Below, piece by piece: positions 16,290-27,272 of a DNA stretch of 64,000 nt. The translations under genes and the position numbers were made by a program. Numbering within the stretch: the first letter of the stretch is position 1; each line of letters begins with the position of its first letter. The DNA is from Pseudomonadota bacterium (GTDB lineage Bacteria; Pseudomonadota; Gammaproteobacteria; Burkholderiales; Burkholderiaceae_B): positions 1-64,000 of the forward strand of contig JAFAEO010000053.1 of the NCBI GenBank assembly GCA_023423975.1. The letters are read 5' to 3'. The notes beneath the pieces were generated by a model. That model was not told the DNA's origin, ran no database searches, and was given only the letters and a program-made list of their open reading frames with translations.

Positions 16290-16757
16290 CTTGTCGGCAG
16301 GTCTGGTTATGCGCCAGCCTGGCGGCAAAGCTGTCATTGGCCGGTGTCAGCGGGCCTCAATCCCAGTTGCAGATTGGTGTGCGACTGTACAGCGGGCGTG
16401 ACGATAAGTCCTCTGGGGGATGTAAACGGAGCCAGGTCGGCCCGGGTTCCCGGTATCGGGAAAAAACTTACAGAATAGCGCTTGGAAACCGGGTTTTTGC
16501 CCCAATTTAACTATTGCGAGACTCCTTGGTGCTTCATGCCGGGACAACGACTTGCAGCAGTTGCCGTAACACGCCCGGATGCAGTCAAAAAATCGGCGCC
16601 TTTACCTGGGGAAAATCCGGAAATGGCGGGTAATGGTTTAATTTGTTTTTAAGCCGGTTGTAAAGCCTCTTTTTTTTATCAATAGGTTAGAATCATATGA
16701 ACGGGGTAAAGACGCTGCTTTCAGGGTCATTTGCCATTCATCGCAGGAGTCAGATTG
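16290..16757. other. 468-bp gap between rlmE and ftsH
   Basis: I find no convincing gene here. A 66-residue open frame on the minus strand (16347-16547) has no ribosome site and no recognisable domain. A short hairpin (CCCGGTATCGGG near 16448-16459) is followed by A, not T, so it is not a plus-strand terminator. TAGAAT at 16688-16693 could be the -10 of ftsH, but no well-spaced -35 is visible. Confidence 0.5.
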
Positions 16758-18665
<1,908 letters not shown>

Positions 18666-18684
18666 TTTTACTGCTGTATTTTTC

Positions 18685-19536
18685 ATGAATTATTCCACAT
18701 TCATTTGCGGGCGCTTTGAGCTTACACTCAAGCGCCCGCTTGTCATGGGCATCGTTAATGTAACGCCCGACTCCTTTTCCGATGGCGCTGCCCATTTCTC
18801 GGCCGATGCGGCGACCGCACATGCGCTGGAACTGATCGGGCAGGGCGCCGATATACTGGATATTGGCGGTGAATCCACACGCCCCGGCGCTGATGCCGTC
18901 TCCGAAGAAGAGGAGCTCAGACGCATCATTCCGGTACTACACAATTTGCGTGATTGCGGCAAGCCCATATCCGTTGACACTTTTAAGCCGGCAGTAATGC
19001 GTGCCGCCCTGGCGGCTGGTGCTGATCTGATCAATGATATTTATGCCTTGCGCATGCCCGGCGCCCTTGAGGTTGTGGCAGCGCATCCCAATTGTGGGGT
19101 GTGCCTGATGCACATGCAGGGTGAACCCAAAACCATGCAGGCTGCGCCTCAGTACGAAAATGTGACTGACGAAGTCTATCGGTTTCTGGCGCAACGCAAG
19201 GCGGCGGCAGTAGCTGCCGGTATTGCGCCGGCACGTATCTGCCTGGATCCTGGGTATGGTTTCGGTAAGACAGTGCAGCAGAATTATCAGCTTTTACGTG
19301 AACAGGACAGGCTGTCCGGTTTACACTCACCGTTATTGATCGGTTTGTCCCGTAAAACCATGATTGCAGCGGTTACGGGCCGGGCTCCGCAGGACCGCGT
19401 TGCAGGCAGCATTGCCGGCGCGCTGGCTGCTGCAAATCGGGGCGCGGCCATCATACGGGTACACGATGTCGCACAAACTGCAGATGCCCTCAAAGTGTGG
19501 GCGGCCACAGAACAAGGAGAAATTCATGGGGCGTAA
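18685..19536 (+). CDS. folP: Dihydropteroate synthase
   Basis: Joins p-aminobenzoate to 6-hydroxymethyl-dihydropterin pyrophosphate in folate synthesis; the target of sulfonamides. The 283-residue TIM barrel carries MGIVNVTPDSFSDG, LDIGGESTRPGA, SVDTFKP, INDIYALR, LMHMQGEPKTMQ, LDPGYGFGK and a closing IIRVHDV. Its last 11 bases overlap the glmM start, the conserved ftsH-folP-glmM arrangement. Confidence 0.97.
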   Translation: MNYSTFICGRFELTLKRPLVMGIVNVTPDSFSDGAAHFSADAATAHALELIGQGADILDIGGESTRPGADAVSEEEELRRIIPVLHNLRDCGKPISVDTFKPAVMRAALAAGADLINDIYALRMPGALEVVAAHPNCGVCLMHMQGEPKTMQAAPQYENVTDEVYRFLAQRKAAAVAAGIAPARICLDPGYGFGKTVQQNYQLLREQDRLSGLHSPLLIGLSRKTMIAAVTGRAPQDRVAGSIAGALAAANRGAAIIRVHDVAQTADALKVWAATEQGEIHGA

Positions 19537-20866
19537 ATATTTCGGAACAGATGGGGTAAGGGGTGAAGTAGGTGGTCCGGTCATCAATGCTGAATTTGCA
19601 TTGCGGCTGGGCTATGCTGCGGGCCGGGTACTGTCAAAGAACTACAAAGATAGCGCGCGCCCCATGGTGCTGATCGGCAAGGATACGCGCATTTCAGGCT
19701 ATATGCTGGAGTCGGCGCTGGAAGCTGGTCTGTCCGCTGCCGGTATTGATGTTTACCTGGCTGGACCCATTCCGACCCCTGCCGTTGCGTATTTGACCCG
19801 CGCATTGCGCCTGACTGCCGGTGTGGTCATCAGCGCTTCGCATAACGCTTATCAGGACAACGGGATCAAGTTTTTCTCCGGTAACGGTATGAAGCTGCCG
19901 GATAACGTTGAGCTCGAAATCGAAGCAGCACTGGAGGAACCGGTGGGCTGTGTCGATTCCGAACATATTGGCCGTGCCCGGCGCATGTCCGACTCTGCGG
20001 GACGTTATATTGAATTTTGCAAAAGTACGTTCCCGAACGAGCTGGATCTCAAGGGGATGAAAATTGTGGTCGATGGCGCGCACGGTGCGGCCTACCACAT
20101 TGCGCCTCATGTCTTTCGCGAACTGGGTGCCGAAGTCGTTGCCATTGGCTGCAATCCGGATGGTTTCAATATCAATTCCGGCGTGGGTGCGCTGCATCCT
20201 GAAGCGCTTGCTGAAAAGGTCAGGGAAGTGGGCGCGCATTATGGCATCGCGCTGGATGGTGATGCTGACCGGATCCAGATGGTGGATGCCGATGGACGTA
20301 TCTACAACGGTGACGAACTGCTTTATGCCATGGTCCGTGAACGCATGATGCACGGTCGCGTGGCTGGCGTCGTGGGCACGCTCATGACCAACTACGGCTT
20401 TGAAAAAATCATGCAGATCATGGGTGTACCCTTTGAACGAGCCAACGTGGGTGATCGATACGTGCTGGAAGCCATGCAGAGAAATGGTTGGCTCTATGGA
20501 GGCGAGAGCTCTGGCCATCTGCTGTGCCTGGATCGCCACAGTACCGGTGACGGCATCATCGCCGGTTTGCAGGTGCTGACTGCATTGGTGCGCAGCGGTA
20601 AAACCCTTGCGCAATTCATTTCAGATCTGAAAATGTATCCGCAGATCATGGTCAATGTACCCTGGAAAAAAGGCGCCGACTGGAAGGCTCATTCAGGCTT
20701 GCTGGCGGCCAAAGAAGAGGTTGAACGCGAGCTGGACGGACGCGGCCGCGTACTGATCCGCGCCTCGGGCACCGAACCCAAGCTGCGGCTGATGGTCGAA
20801 GCCGAAACCGAAGCGCTGGCCCGTCAGGGCGTTGAGCGTCTGCAGGCAGTGGACCTGGCTGCGTGA
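19526..20866 (+). CDS. glmM: Phosphoglucosamine mutase
   Basis: Converts glucosamine 6-phosphate to glucosamine 1-phosphate for peptidoglycan and lipopolysaccharide precursors. The 446-residue product opens with RKYFGTDGVRG; the phosphoserine loop is ISASHN (catalytic Ser105), the metal loop is DGDADR, and the sugar- and phosphate-binding motifs GGESSGH and RASGTEPKLR are present. The residue after SASHN is Ala instead of the common Pro. ATG 19526 is supported by AAGGAGA at 19514-19520 and lies inside the end of folP, implying coupled translation. Confidence 0.97.
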   Translation: MGRKYFGTDGVRGEVGGPVINAEFALRLGYAAGRVLSKNYKDSARPMVLIGKDTRISGYMLESALEAGLSAAGIDVYLAGPIPTPAVAYLTRALRLTAGVVISASHNAYQDNGIKFFSGNGMKLPDNVELEIEAALEEPVGCVDSEHIGRARRMSDSAGRYIEFCKSTFPNELDLKGMKIVVDGAHGAAYHIAPHVFRELGAEVVAIGCNPDGFNINSGVGALHPEALAEKVREVGAHYGIALDGDADRIQMVDADGRIYNGDELLYAMVRERMMHGRVAGVVGTLMTNYGFEKIMQIMGVPFERANVGDRYVLEAMQRNGWLYGGESSGHLLCLDRHSTGDGIIAGLQVLTALVRSGKTLAQFISDLKMYPQIMVNVPWKKGADWKAHSGLLAAKEEVERELDGRGRVLIRASGTEPKLRLMVEAETEALARQGVERLQAVDLAA

Positions 20867-21019
20867 TTTCTCGCCGCCAGTTGCGTGCAGTTTGCGCAAT
20901 TGGCAATGCATTCTGTTGTAAGATTTCAAAAAATCGAAATATTACCTGTATGTGAAAAGTTTTTGTCAAATGAACCGGGTATCATGCAGCTTTACCGTAA
21001 ATCTTAGGAATTGACCCGA

Positions 21020-21784
21020 ATGCAAGAAATCATGCGGATCCAGGCAGACGCGAATGATACGTCAAGCCACAGCCTGGTCTTGGGGATTGCTACAACCGCC
21101 GAGGAAGTTGAACAGTTGCAGCGATTGCGTTACGAGGTCTATACCAACGAAATGAACGTGGTATTCCCTGGCGCGATCAACGGCGTAGACATTGAACCAT
21201 TTGATAAATGGTGCGTCCATTTGATGGTTCGGGACCTGAAAACAGATGCGGTCGTGGGCACCTATCGGATCCTTAGTCCGGAAAAGGCCGCAGAAGCCGG
21301 TGGCTATTATTCCGAGCTGGAATTCAATATTGATCAATTGGCACATATTCGTCATTTGCTATGTGAATGTGGCCGCTCGTGCACGCATCCAGATTACCGC
21401 AACGGTCAGGCAATCATGTTGCTCTGGAATGGTCTGGCACGTTATCTGCTGAGTAACAACTATCGCTACATGCTCGGTTGCGCCAGTGTCAGCCTGGCCG
21501 ATGGCGGCGTACAGGCCTCCAAGGTCTGGCGTGCAGCCAAGCGCGACATCGACGCACATCCTGAGCGTCCGATCATGGTGCCCATCAATCCGTATCCGCT
21601 GGACAAGCTCACGCTCACCGATGATGCGAAAACACCTGCGTTGATCAAAGGATATCTGAAGATTGGTGCGCATATCTGCGGTGAACCAGCGTTTGACCGG
21701 GACTTCAATTCTGCCGATTTTCCGGTCATTATCGACGTTGCCAATATCGATCCCCGGTACAAAAAACACTTCGGCCTGGCCTGA
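21020..21784 (+). CDS. olsB: L-ornithine N(alpha)-acyltransferase (ornithine lipid synthesis)
   Basis: Transfers a 3-hydroxyacyl group from acyl carrier protein to ornithine, giving lyso-ornithine lipid. The 254-residue protein is of the OlsB type in the GNAT-like autoinducer-synthase fold: LQRLRYEVYTNEMN, DKWCVHLMVRD, VVGTYRIL, CECGRSCTHPDYRNGQAIMLLWNGLARYL, LGCASVSLADGG. The partner acyltransferase OlsA is not adjacent. In other bacteria ornithine lipids replace phospholipids when phosphate is short, and the next genes are ppx, ppk and pst. ATG 21020 has AGGA at 21006-21009; the TTG at 21011 is too close to it. Confidence 0.88.
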   Translation: MQEIMRIQADANDTSSHSLVLGIATTAEEVEQLQRLRYEVYTNEMNVVFPGAINGVDIEPFDKWCVHLMVRDLKTDAVVGTYRILSPEKAAEAGGYYSELEFNIDQLAHIRHLLCECGRSCTHPDYRNGQAIMLLWNGLARYLLSNNYRYMLGCASVSLADGGVQASKVWRAAKRDIDAHPERPIMVPINPYPLDKLTLTDDAKTPALIKGYLKIGAHICGEPAFDRDFNSADFPVIIDVANIDPRYKKHFGLA

Positions 21785-21912
21785 TACGCGTACAGCACCC
21801 GTTGCCAGGGATCTGGCCGCACGGGTGGCCGCTTGCGCCAGGCAGCCGGCTGATCCCGGCTTTCATGTCGGCACGCGATAATATTCGCGCCCGACACGTG
21901 GCATCAGCAAGG

Positions 21913-23400
21913 TCAGGAAGGAATAATATCCAGCGTAAAGCCGGCTTTTTTCCATTCGGCGGCTTCCAGCCCCAGCGTGTACCGGGTCAGCGGGTGATCT
22001 TCCAGCCACTTTCTGCCTACGCGCAACATGAGTTTCTGATCATCAGTTTCCAGTGAAACAGGCAGCGATGTCACCGGCTGGCGGCGGCGCATAAAGACGA
22101 CGGCCAATCTAAGGCACAGGGTAAGCAGCCATTTGACGCGGCTTGGTTTTTCGGGCAACAACTTGTCCAGCTTGCCCTGATGGCCCAGGGTCAGGAACGA
22201 GAGCAGCTCCTGCTCGGCTTCAGAAAAACCGGGCATGTCTGCGTTGGCCATCACGTAGGCGGTGTGCTTGTGATAATTATTCTGTGAGATGCTCAGGCCG
22301 GTTTCATGCAAATCGCAGGCCCAGCTCAGGTAGCGGCGCAGATCATCGGCTGCTGTTTCATCGGCCAGTATTGAATCAAAAAATGCCAGCGCCTGTTTTT
22401 TCACGCGCGCAGCCTGCCGGCTGTCAATATGGTAGCGTTTCATGAATACGCCCGCCGTCTCATCACGTTTGTCATGAGAGCTGTCGCGGCCCAGCATATC
22501 GTACAAGACACCGACGCGCAGCGCGCCGTCGCCTTGGAACATTTGTTTGACTTGCAGCTCGCTGAAAATGGCCATCATAATAGAGAGGCCGGCCGGCAGC
22601 ACTTCCATGCGATCCAGTTTCAGGCCGCGCAATTCCGGCGCGTGGGCGCTGCCGTGACGGATGAGCACTTTTTTCAGCTTTTGCATACCGTCCAGCGTAA
22701 TGCCTTTTTCGGAAAAGCCGGATTCCTCCAGGGTCGCAACCAGTGCCTTGGCTGTGCCTGAAGAGCCGAAGGCTTCATCCCATCCCAGATGCCGATACTG
22801 TCTGGAAATAATTTCAATTTCCTTTCTTGCGGCAATTTCAGCCAGGACAAAACCTTCTTCGGTGACTTTGCCGTCGGGGAAAAAAGATTTGGTGTAGCTG
22901 ACGCAGCCCATGGCCAGGGATTTCATGATCAACGGTTCAAGCTCCCGACCGATGATAAACTCAGTGGAGCCGCCGCCGATGTCGACGACAAAGCGCTGTT
23001 TACTGGACGGCGGCAGTTCGTGAACCACGCCGGAGTAGACCAGGCGGGCTTCTTCCTGACCGGAAATGACCTCGATCGGGTAGCCCAGCGCAGCTTCCGC
23101 CCGGGGCAGGAATTCAGCCACATTGCGCGCCACGCGAAAGGTATTGGTGGCCACGGCACGAACACGGCTGGCGGGGAAGTTTTCCAGTCGCTCGCCAAAG
23201 CGGGACAGCACGGCAATGGCGCGCTGGATTGCCTCTTCATCAAGCACACGTTCAGCGTTCAGACCGGCGGCGAGCCTGACGGTCTCTTTGAGGCGATCTG
23301 TTGCGTAAATCTGCACAGAATCATCATTCTGGACAATCCTTGCAATGGACAGGCGAAAACTGTTGGAGCCCAGGTCTACGGCGGCAAGTAATTGGTCCAT
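21913..23400 (-). CDS. ppx: Exopolyphosphatase (Ppx/GppA family)
   Basis: Removes terminal phosphate from inorganic polyphosphate, and in some members hydrolyses pppGpp. The 495-residue product shows the ASKHA-fold ATPase motifs AAVDLGSNSFRL (phosphate 1, residues 6-17) and VVDIGGGSTEFI (phosphate 2), an acidic EISGQEEAR-like segment (VISGQEEARLVYSG), and an HD-like C-terminal half with ACDLHETG. The start at 23400 is the conserved MDQLLAAVDLGS; the frame stays open upstream. It diverges from ppk, so one intergenic region serves both polyphosphate genes. Confidence 0.95.
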   Translation of the reverse strand: MDQLLAAVDLGSNSFRLSIARIVQNDDSVQIYATDRLKETVRLAAGLNAERVLDEEAIQRAIAVLSRFGERLENFPASRVRAVATNTFRVARNVAEFLPRAEAALGYPIEVISGQEEARLVYSGVVHELPPSSKQRFVVDIGGGSTEFIIGRELEPLIMKSLAMGCVSYTKSFFPDGKVTEEGFVLAEIAARKEIEIISRQYRHLGWDEAFGSSGTAKALVATLEESGFSEKGITLDGMQKLKKVLIRHGSAHAPELRGLKLDRMEVLPAGLSIMMAIFSELQVKQMFQGDGALRVGVLYDMLGRDSSHDKRDETAGVFMKRYHIDSRQAARVKKQALAFFDSILADETAADDLRRYLSWACDLHETGLSISQNNYHKHTAYVMANADMPGFSEAEQELLSFLTLGHQGKLDKLLPEKPSRVKWLLTLCLRLAVVFMRRRQPVTSLPVSLETDDQKLMLRVGRKWLEDHPLTRYTLGLEAAEWKKAGFTLDIIPS

Positions 23401-23489
23401 GATGCATCTGCTAGGTAAGGGAAACGCCATTTTAGTAAAAAAGCCGCAAGAGTGAGCGAAATAAAGGCAATCGGCTTCATGATTTTTAT

Positions 23490-23523
23490 TTGTCATGAAA
23501 TTGTTATATTGTGAGAGTATAAG
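23490..23523 (+). promoter_or_regulatory. PhoB box and -10 of ppk
   Basis: TTGTCAT (23490-23496), four bases, then TTGTTAT (23501-23507) form an 11-bp-period direct repeat of the PhoB type (consensus CTGTCAT-N4-CTGTCAT). TATAAG (23518-23523) follows after 10 bp, the same distance as in front of pstS. Confidence 0.7.
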
Positions 23524-23567
23524 AACTGTTCTTTTCCTAAAGCCTAAAACACTTAACGACTGCCTTC

Positions 23568-25673
23568 ATGTCCGATACCAATTCCATCCCCATTTCTGCT
23601 CCTTCTCCTGACTCCGTCACGCTGCTCAATCGCGAACTGTCGTTGCTAAAATTCAATGAACGGGTGCTGGGCATGGCGATGAATCAGGCCAACCCGCTAC
23701 TGGAGCGCCTGCGCTACTTGTGCATTGTCAGCTCCAATCTGGACGAGTTTTTCGAAATTCGCATCTCCAGTCTGAAAGAGCAGGAACGGCAGTTTCCCAA
23801 TGTACCGGGCGACGATGGTATGACACCTTCGGCGGCGTTTGAGCTGGTGCAGCAGCGTGTGCACGAACTGGTCGATCGGCAGTACGCGCTGCTGCATAAG
23901 GACATTTTTCCTGCGTTGCGCAAGCAGGGCGTATCTGTACTGGCCCCCAAGGAATACACCGACGCCATTTCCGCCTGGGCAAGCGATGTATTTCTGAACG
24001 AGGTGCTGCCGCTGCTCACGCCTATCGGACTTGATCCGGCGCACCCGTTTCCGCGTGTCTACAACAAGAGTCTGAATTTTATCGTCTCGCTCAGCGGCGA
24101 AGATGCCTTTGGTCGCCGTGCGTCCATTGCCATTGTGCAGGCGCCGCGCGCTTTGCCTCGTTTGCTTGAAATTCCGGAGTCGGTATGCGGGCAGCGCCAT
24201 TGCTATACCTTGTTGTCTTCGCTGATGCAGCAGTTTTCCGGAGAGCTGTTTCCGGGCATGCAAGTCAAGGGCCTGTATCAATGGCGTGTCACGCGCAACA
24301 GCGACCTGTTTGTCGATGAAGACGAGGTGACCAACTTGCGGCAAGCACTGCAGGGGGAACTGTCGCAGCGCAATTTCGGGGCGGCGGTTCGTTTGGAAAT
24401 TTCCGAAGATACGCCGGTAGAGCTTGAACATTTTCTGCAGCGTGAATTCGCACTGGGCCCCAAGGATACCTACCGGACGCACGGCAGCGTCAATATGACG
24501 CGCCTGATGCCACTATGCGATATTGATGCTGATCCGCAGCTGGTATTCCCCAGCTATCGTGCGCGTCTGCCCGCTCCGTTTGACTCCATGAACAACAATC
24601 CCGCAGAAATGTTCGATGCGATTGCGCGGGAAGATTTGTTATTGCACCATCCGTACCAGTCTTTCAAGCCGGTGATCGACTTTCTGACGTCGGCTGCGCT
24701 TGACCCACAGGTGGTGGCGATCAAGCAAACCATTTATCGCACCGGTGAGGATTCCGAACTGATGGGGCTGTTGCTGGCAGCAGCCAAAGCCGGCAAGGAA
24801 GTTACAGTTGTCGTAGAGTTGATGGCCCGCTTTGACGAACAAACCAATATCAACTGGGCAGCCAAGCTGGAAGAGGTCGGCGCACATGTGGTCTATGGTG
24901 TCGTTGGCCATAAAACGCATGCCAAAATGCTGTTGGTGTTGCGCAGGGAAGGCAAGAAAATCGTTCGTTACGGACACCTGGGTACCGGAAATTATCATCC
25001 GCGTACGGCAAGGCTCTATACCGACTTTGGCCTGCTCACTGCCAATCCCGATTTGACCAACGATATGGATCGGGTTTTCTCCCTGCTTACCGGCCTGGGT
25101 GCCCGTCGTCCGCTCAAGCTGCTGCTGCAATCGCCGTTTACGCTGCACGATCGGGTGCTCAAGATGATTCAGGCTGAAACTGAACAGGCGCAGGCTGGAA
25201 AGAAAGCAGTGATCATGGCAAAGATGAATTCTTTGCTGGAAGTAGAAGTGATCAACGCCCTGTACAAGGCCAGCCAGGCCGGTGTGCGCATTGAGCTGAT
25301 CGTGCGTGGGGTATGTGCGCTGCGTTCGGGCGTTCCCGGTCTGTCGGAAAATATTCGGGTGCGCTCCATCATCGGCCGTTTCCTGGAACACTCGCGGGTA
25401 TTTTATTTTCATGCCGATGGTCAGGAGCAGGTTTACCTGTCTTCTGCCGACTGGATGGCGCGCAATTTTTTCCGTCGCGTGGAAATCGCCTTTCCTATTC
25501 TGAATCCGGTGCTGAAAAAAAGGGTGATCAATGAATCTTTTATTTTTCCGCTGAAAGACAATGTGCTGTCGTGGGAGCAGAAACCCAGTGGCGAGTACGA
25601 GCGAATAAAAAATCGTCGGGAGCCATTTAATATTCACCAATACTTGATGAATTTGCTTGGCAAGGCAGGTTGA
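23568..25673 (+). CDS. ppk1: Polyphosphate kinase 1
   Basis: Makes inorganic polyphosphate from ATP by way of a phosphohistidine. The 701-residue protein shows the N-terminal helical domain (LNRELSLLKFNERVL), the catalytic region with the phosphohistidine motif HKTHAKMLLV and YGHLGTGNYHPRTARLYTDFGLLT, and the second HKD-like motif in the RVFYFHADG / YLSSADWMARNFFRRVE segment. Divergent from ppx. A PhoB-type box lies 60 bases upstream, so expression probably rises when phosphate is low. Confidence 0.97.
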   Translation: MSDTNSIPISAPSPDSVTLLNRELSLLKFNERVLGMAMNQANPLLERLRYLCIVSSNLDEFFEIRISSLKEQERQFPNVPGDDGMTPSAAFELVQQRVHELVDRQYALLHKDIFPALRKQGVSVLAPKEYTDAISAWASDVFLNEVLPLLTPIGLDPAHPFPRVYNKSLNFIVSLSGEDAFGRRASIAIVQAPRALPRLLEIPESVCGQRHCYTLLSSLMQQFSGELFPGMQVKGLYQWRVTRNSDLFVDEDEVTNLRQALQGELSQRNFGAAVRLEISEDTPVELEHFLQREFALGPKDTYRTHGSVNMTRLMPLCDIDADPQLVFPSYRARLPAPFDSMNNNPAEMFDAIAREDLLLHHPYQSFKPVIDFLTSAALDPQVVAIKQTIYRTGEDSELMGLLLAAAKAGKEVTVVVELMARFDEQTNINWAAKLEEVGAHVVYGVVGHKTHAKMLLVLRREGKKIVRYGHLGTGNYHPRTARLYTDFGLLTANPDLTNDMDRVFSLLTGLGARRPLKLLLQSPFTLHDRVLKMIQAETEQAQAGKKAVIMAKMNSLLEVEVINALYKASQAGVRIELIVRGVCALRSGVPGLSENIRVRSIIGRFLEHSRVFYFHADGQEQVYLSSADWMARNFFRRVEIAFPILNPVLKKRVINESFIFPLKDNVLSWEQKPSGEYERIKNRREPFNIHQYLMNLLGKAG

Positions 25674-25937
25674 TTAGGCGTACGCATATACAGGGCTCTG
25701 CGGGTCGCCTTGCCCTGGCGCCAGATTCGACTACTGATTGACGGTGCTGTCACCCTGGGCGGTGTCGGGGCTACCGGGATCTTTGAAGAGGTCGCAGTGG
25801 CACTGCTCAGGCAGCGGCAGTGCAGAAAAGCAGACAGGTGAGAGTGAGTCACCGGCAGTTTGTAACATGACATGATATGACAGGGCGTCGCGACTTGTTG
25901 TTTACTGCCTGCGTTCTTAAGACGATTTTGAAGTCTT
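25674..25937. other. Non-coding stretch upstream of the pst Pho boxes
   Basis: First part of the 463-bp gap between ppk and pstS. I see no gene with a ribosome site and no clear ppk terminator. The two PhoB-type boxes further right are listed separately. Confidence 0.4.
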
Positions 25938-25955
25938 TTGACACAATTTTGTCAC
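25938..25955 (+). promoter_or_regulatory. Distal PhoB box of pstS
   Basis: TTGACAC (25938-25944), four bases AATT, TTGTCAC (25949-25955): an 11-bp-period repeat like the proximal box, 106 bp further upstream. Confidence 0.6.
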
Positions 25956-26043
25956 GTGAATTATTCTTTAAGTTATTGATAATAAAATATAAAAAATACA
26001 ATCCTAGTGTTTTCCCTGATGGCAGAAAAAAACTGCCTTATAT

Positions 26044-26080
26044 TTGTCACTATCTTGTCATATAAGCGTTTTACTATACT
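26044..26080 (+). promoter_or_regulatory. Proximal PhoB box and -10 of pstS
   Basis: TTGTCAC (26044-26050), TATC, TTGTCAT (26055-26061) is a near-consensus Pho box. TACTAT/TATACT (26072-26080) follows about 10 bp later and serves as -10, so the box replaces the -35 as in known PhoB-activated promoters. Confidence 0.82.
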
Positions 26081-26136
26081 CGGCATGGACATCAGGTTCG
26101 TATTTTGTTACCTCTTTAACGTATTAAGGAATATAC

Positions 26137-27180
26137 ATGTTCAAACATGCACTGAAAAGCGTCTCTGTTGCGATCGCGCTGTCGACCGCGACTTTCGCCG
26201 CACACGCAGCCAACGTGACTGGCGCAGGCGCTTCTTTTCCATACCCTGTTTATGCCAAATGGGCATCCATGTACGCAGCTGAGACCGGTAATAAAATCAA
26301 TTACCAATCTATCGGTTCTGGTGGCGGCCAACAACAAATTATCGCCAAGACAGTAGATTTCGGTGCATCTGATGACCCATTGAACGAAAAAAAACTGGCT
26401 GAAAACGGTCTGTTGCAGTTTCCAGCAGTTATTGGTGGCACCGTTGCTGTCGTCAATATCGATGGCATCAAACCAGGTCAACTCAAACTGACCGGTCCTG
26501 TTCTGGCTGATATTTTCCTGGGTAAAATTACCAAGTGGAATGATCAGGCGATCGCTTCGCTGAACCCAGGTGCTACTTTGCCTGACGCGGCGATTATCGT
26601 TGTCCATCGTTCAGACGGTTCAGGTACAACCTTTGGCTGGACAAACTACCTGTCCAAAGTTTCTGCCGAGTGGAAAGAAAAAGTGGGTGAAGGCAAGGCC
26701 GTCAAATGGCCGACAGGGCAGGGCGGCAAGGGTAACGAAGGCGTAGCCGCTTATGTGGGTCAGCTGAAAAACGCGATCGGTTATGTTGAGTATGCCTATG
26801 CCAAACAGAATAATCTGTCCTGGACGCAGCTGAAAAACAAAGATGGCAAATTCGTTCAGCCTGAACAGAAAGCGTTCGCTGCAGCTGCTGCCAACGCCGA
26901 CTGGAAGAGCGCACCTGGCATGGGTGTTGTTCTGACCGAAGAGCCAGGTGCTGATTCCTGGCCTGTCACAGCAGCCACCTTTATTCTGGTGCACAAGAAA
27001 GCCGATAAGCCAGAACAAACTAAAGCTGTTCTGTCTTTCTTTGACTGGGCATTCAAAAACGGCGCCAAAGCCGCTTCTGAAATCGACTATGTTCCGCTGC
27101 CAGATGCTGTAACCAAAGAAGTTCGCGCAGCCTGGGCTGCTGAAATTAAAACTGCAGACGGTCAGGCGGTTTGGAAATAA
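26137..27180 (+). CDS. pstS: Phosphate ABC transporter, phosphate-binding protein
   Basis: High-affinity periplasmic phosphate receptor. The 347-residue precursor has a signal peptide (MFKHALKSVSVAIALSTATFAAHA, then ANVTGAGASFPYPVY). The phosphate-binding segments GAGASFP near the N terminus, SGGGQQQI, DFGASDDPL and RSDGSGTTFGW are clear. The codon use and the Asn/Lys-rich surface differ somewhat from nearby genes, as expected for a highly expressed secreted protein. A hairpin terminator separates it from pstC, which should leave binding protein in excess over permease. Confidence 0.97.
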   Translation: MFKHALKSVSVAIALSTATFAAHAANVTGAGASFPYPVYAKWASMYAAETGNKINYQSIGSGGGQQQIIAKTVDFGASDDPLNEKKLAENGLLQFPAVIGGTVAVVNIDGIKPGQLKLTGPVLADIFLGKITKWNDQAIASLNPGATLPDAAIIVVHRSDGSGTTFGWTNYLSKVSAEWKEKVGEGKAVKWPTGQGGKGNEGVAAYVGQLKNAIGYVEYAYAKQNNLSWTQLKNKDGKFVQPEQKAFAAAAANADWKSAPGMGVVLTEEPGADSWPVTAATFILVHKKADKPEQTKAVLSFFDWAFKNGAKAASEIDYVPLPDAVTKEVRAAWAAEIKTADGQAVWK

Positions 27181-27208
27181 TCAGGTCTCGCGACTTGACC
27201 CTCTGAAC

Positions 27209-27250
27209 AAAACATGGCGACTTAATCAATTTAAGCCGCCATGTTTTTTA
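27209..27250 (+). terminator. Terminator/attenuator between pstS and pstC
   Basis: AACATGGCG (27211-27219) and CTTAA pair with TTAAG and CGCCATGTT (27237-27245), followed by a T run. It sits inside the pst operon and probably lets only part of transcription continue into pstC. Confidence 0.82.
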
Positions 27251-27272
27251 CGAACACCAAAGCGGGTTTACA

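Noticed and set aside
16448..16466. Hairpin CCCG/CGGG near 16450 as an rlmE terminator
   Set aside because: Stem of only four pairs and followed by A on the plus strand; no T tail.
16347..16547. Minus-strand 66-codon frame between rlmE and ftsH
   Set aside because: No ribosome site, no domain and no family pattern.
20945..20970. Possible Pho box upstream of olsB (CTGTATG and TTGTCAA)
   Set aside because: The two half-sites are 17 bp apart instead of 11, so they do not form the PhoB direct repeat.
24639..25640. Minus-strand frame of 333 codons inside ppk
   Set aside because: Shadow of ppk with no recognisable domain or start signal.
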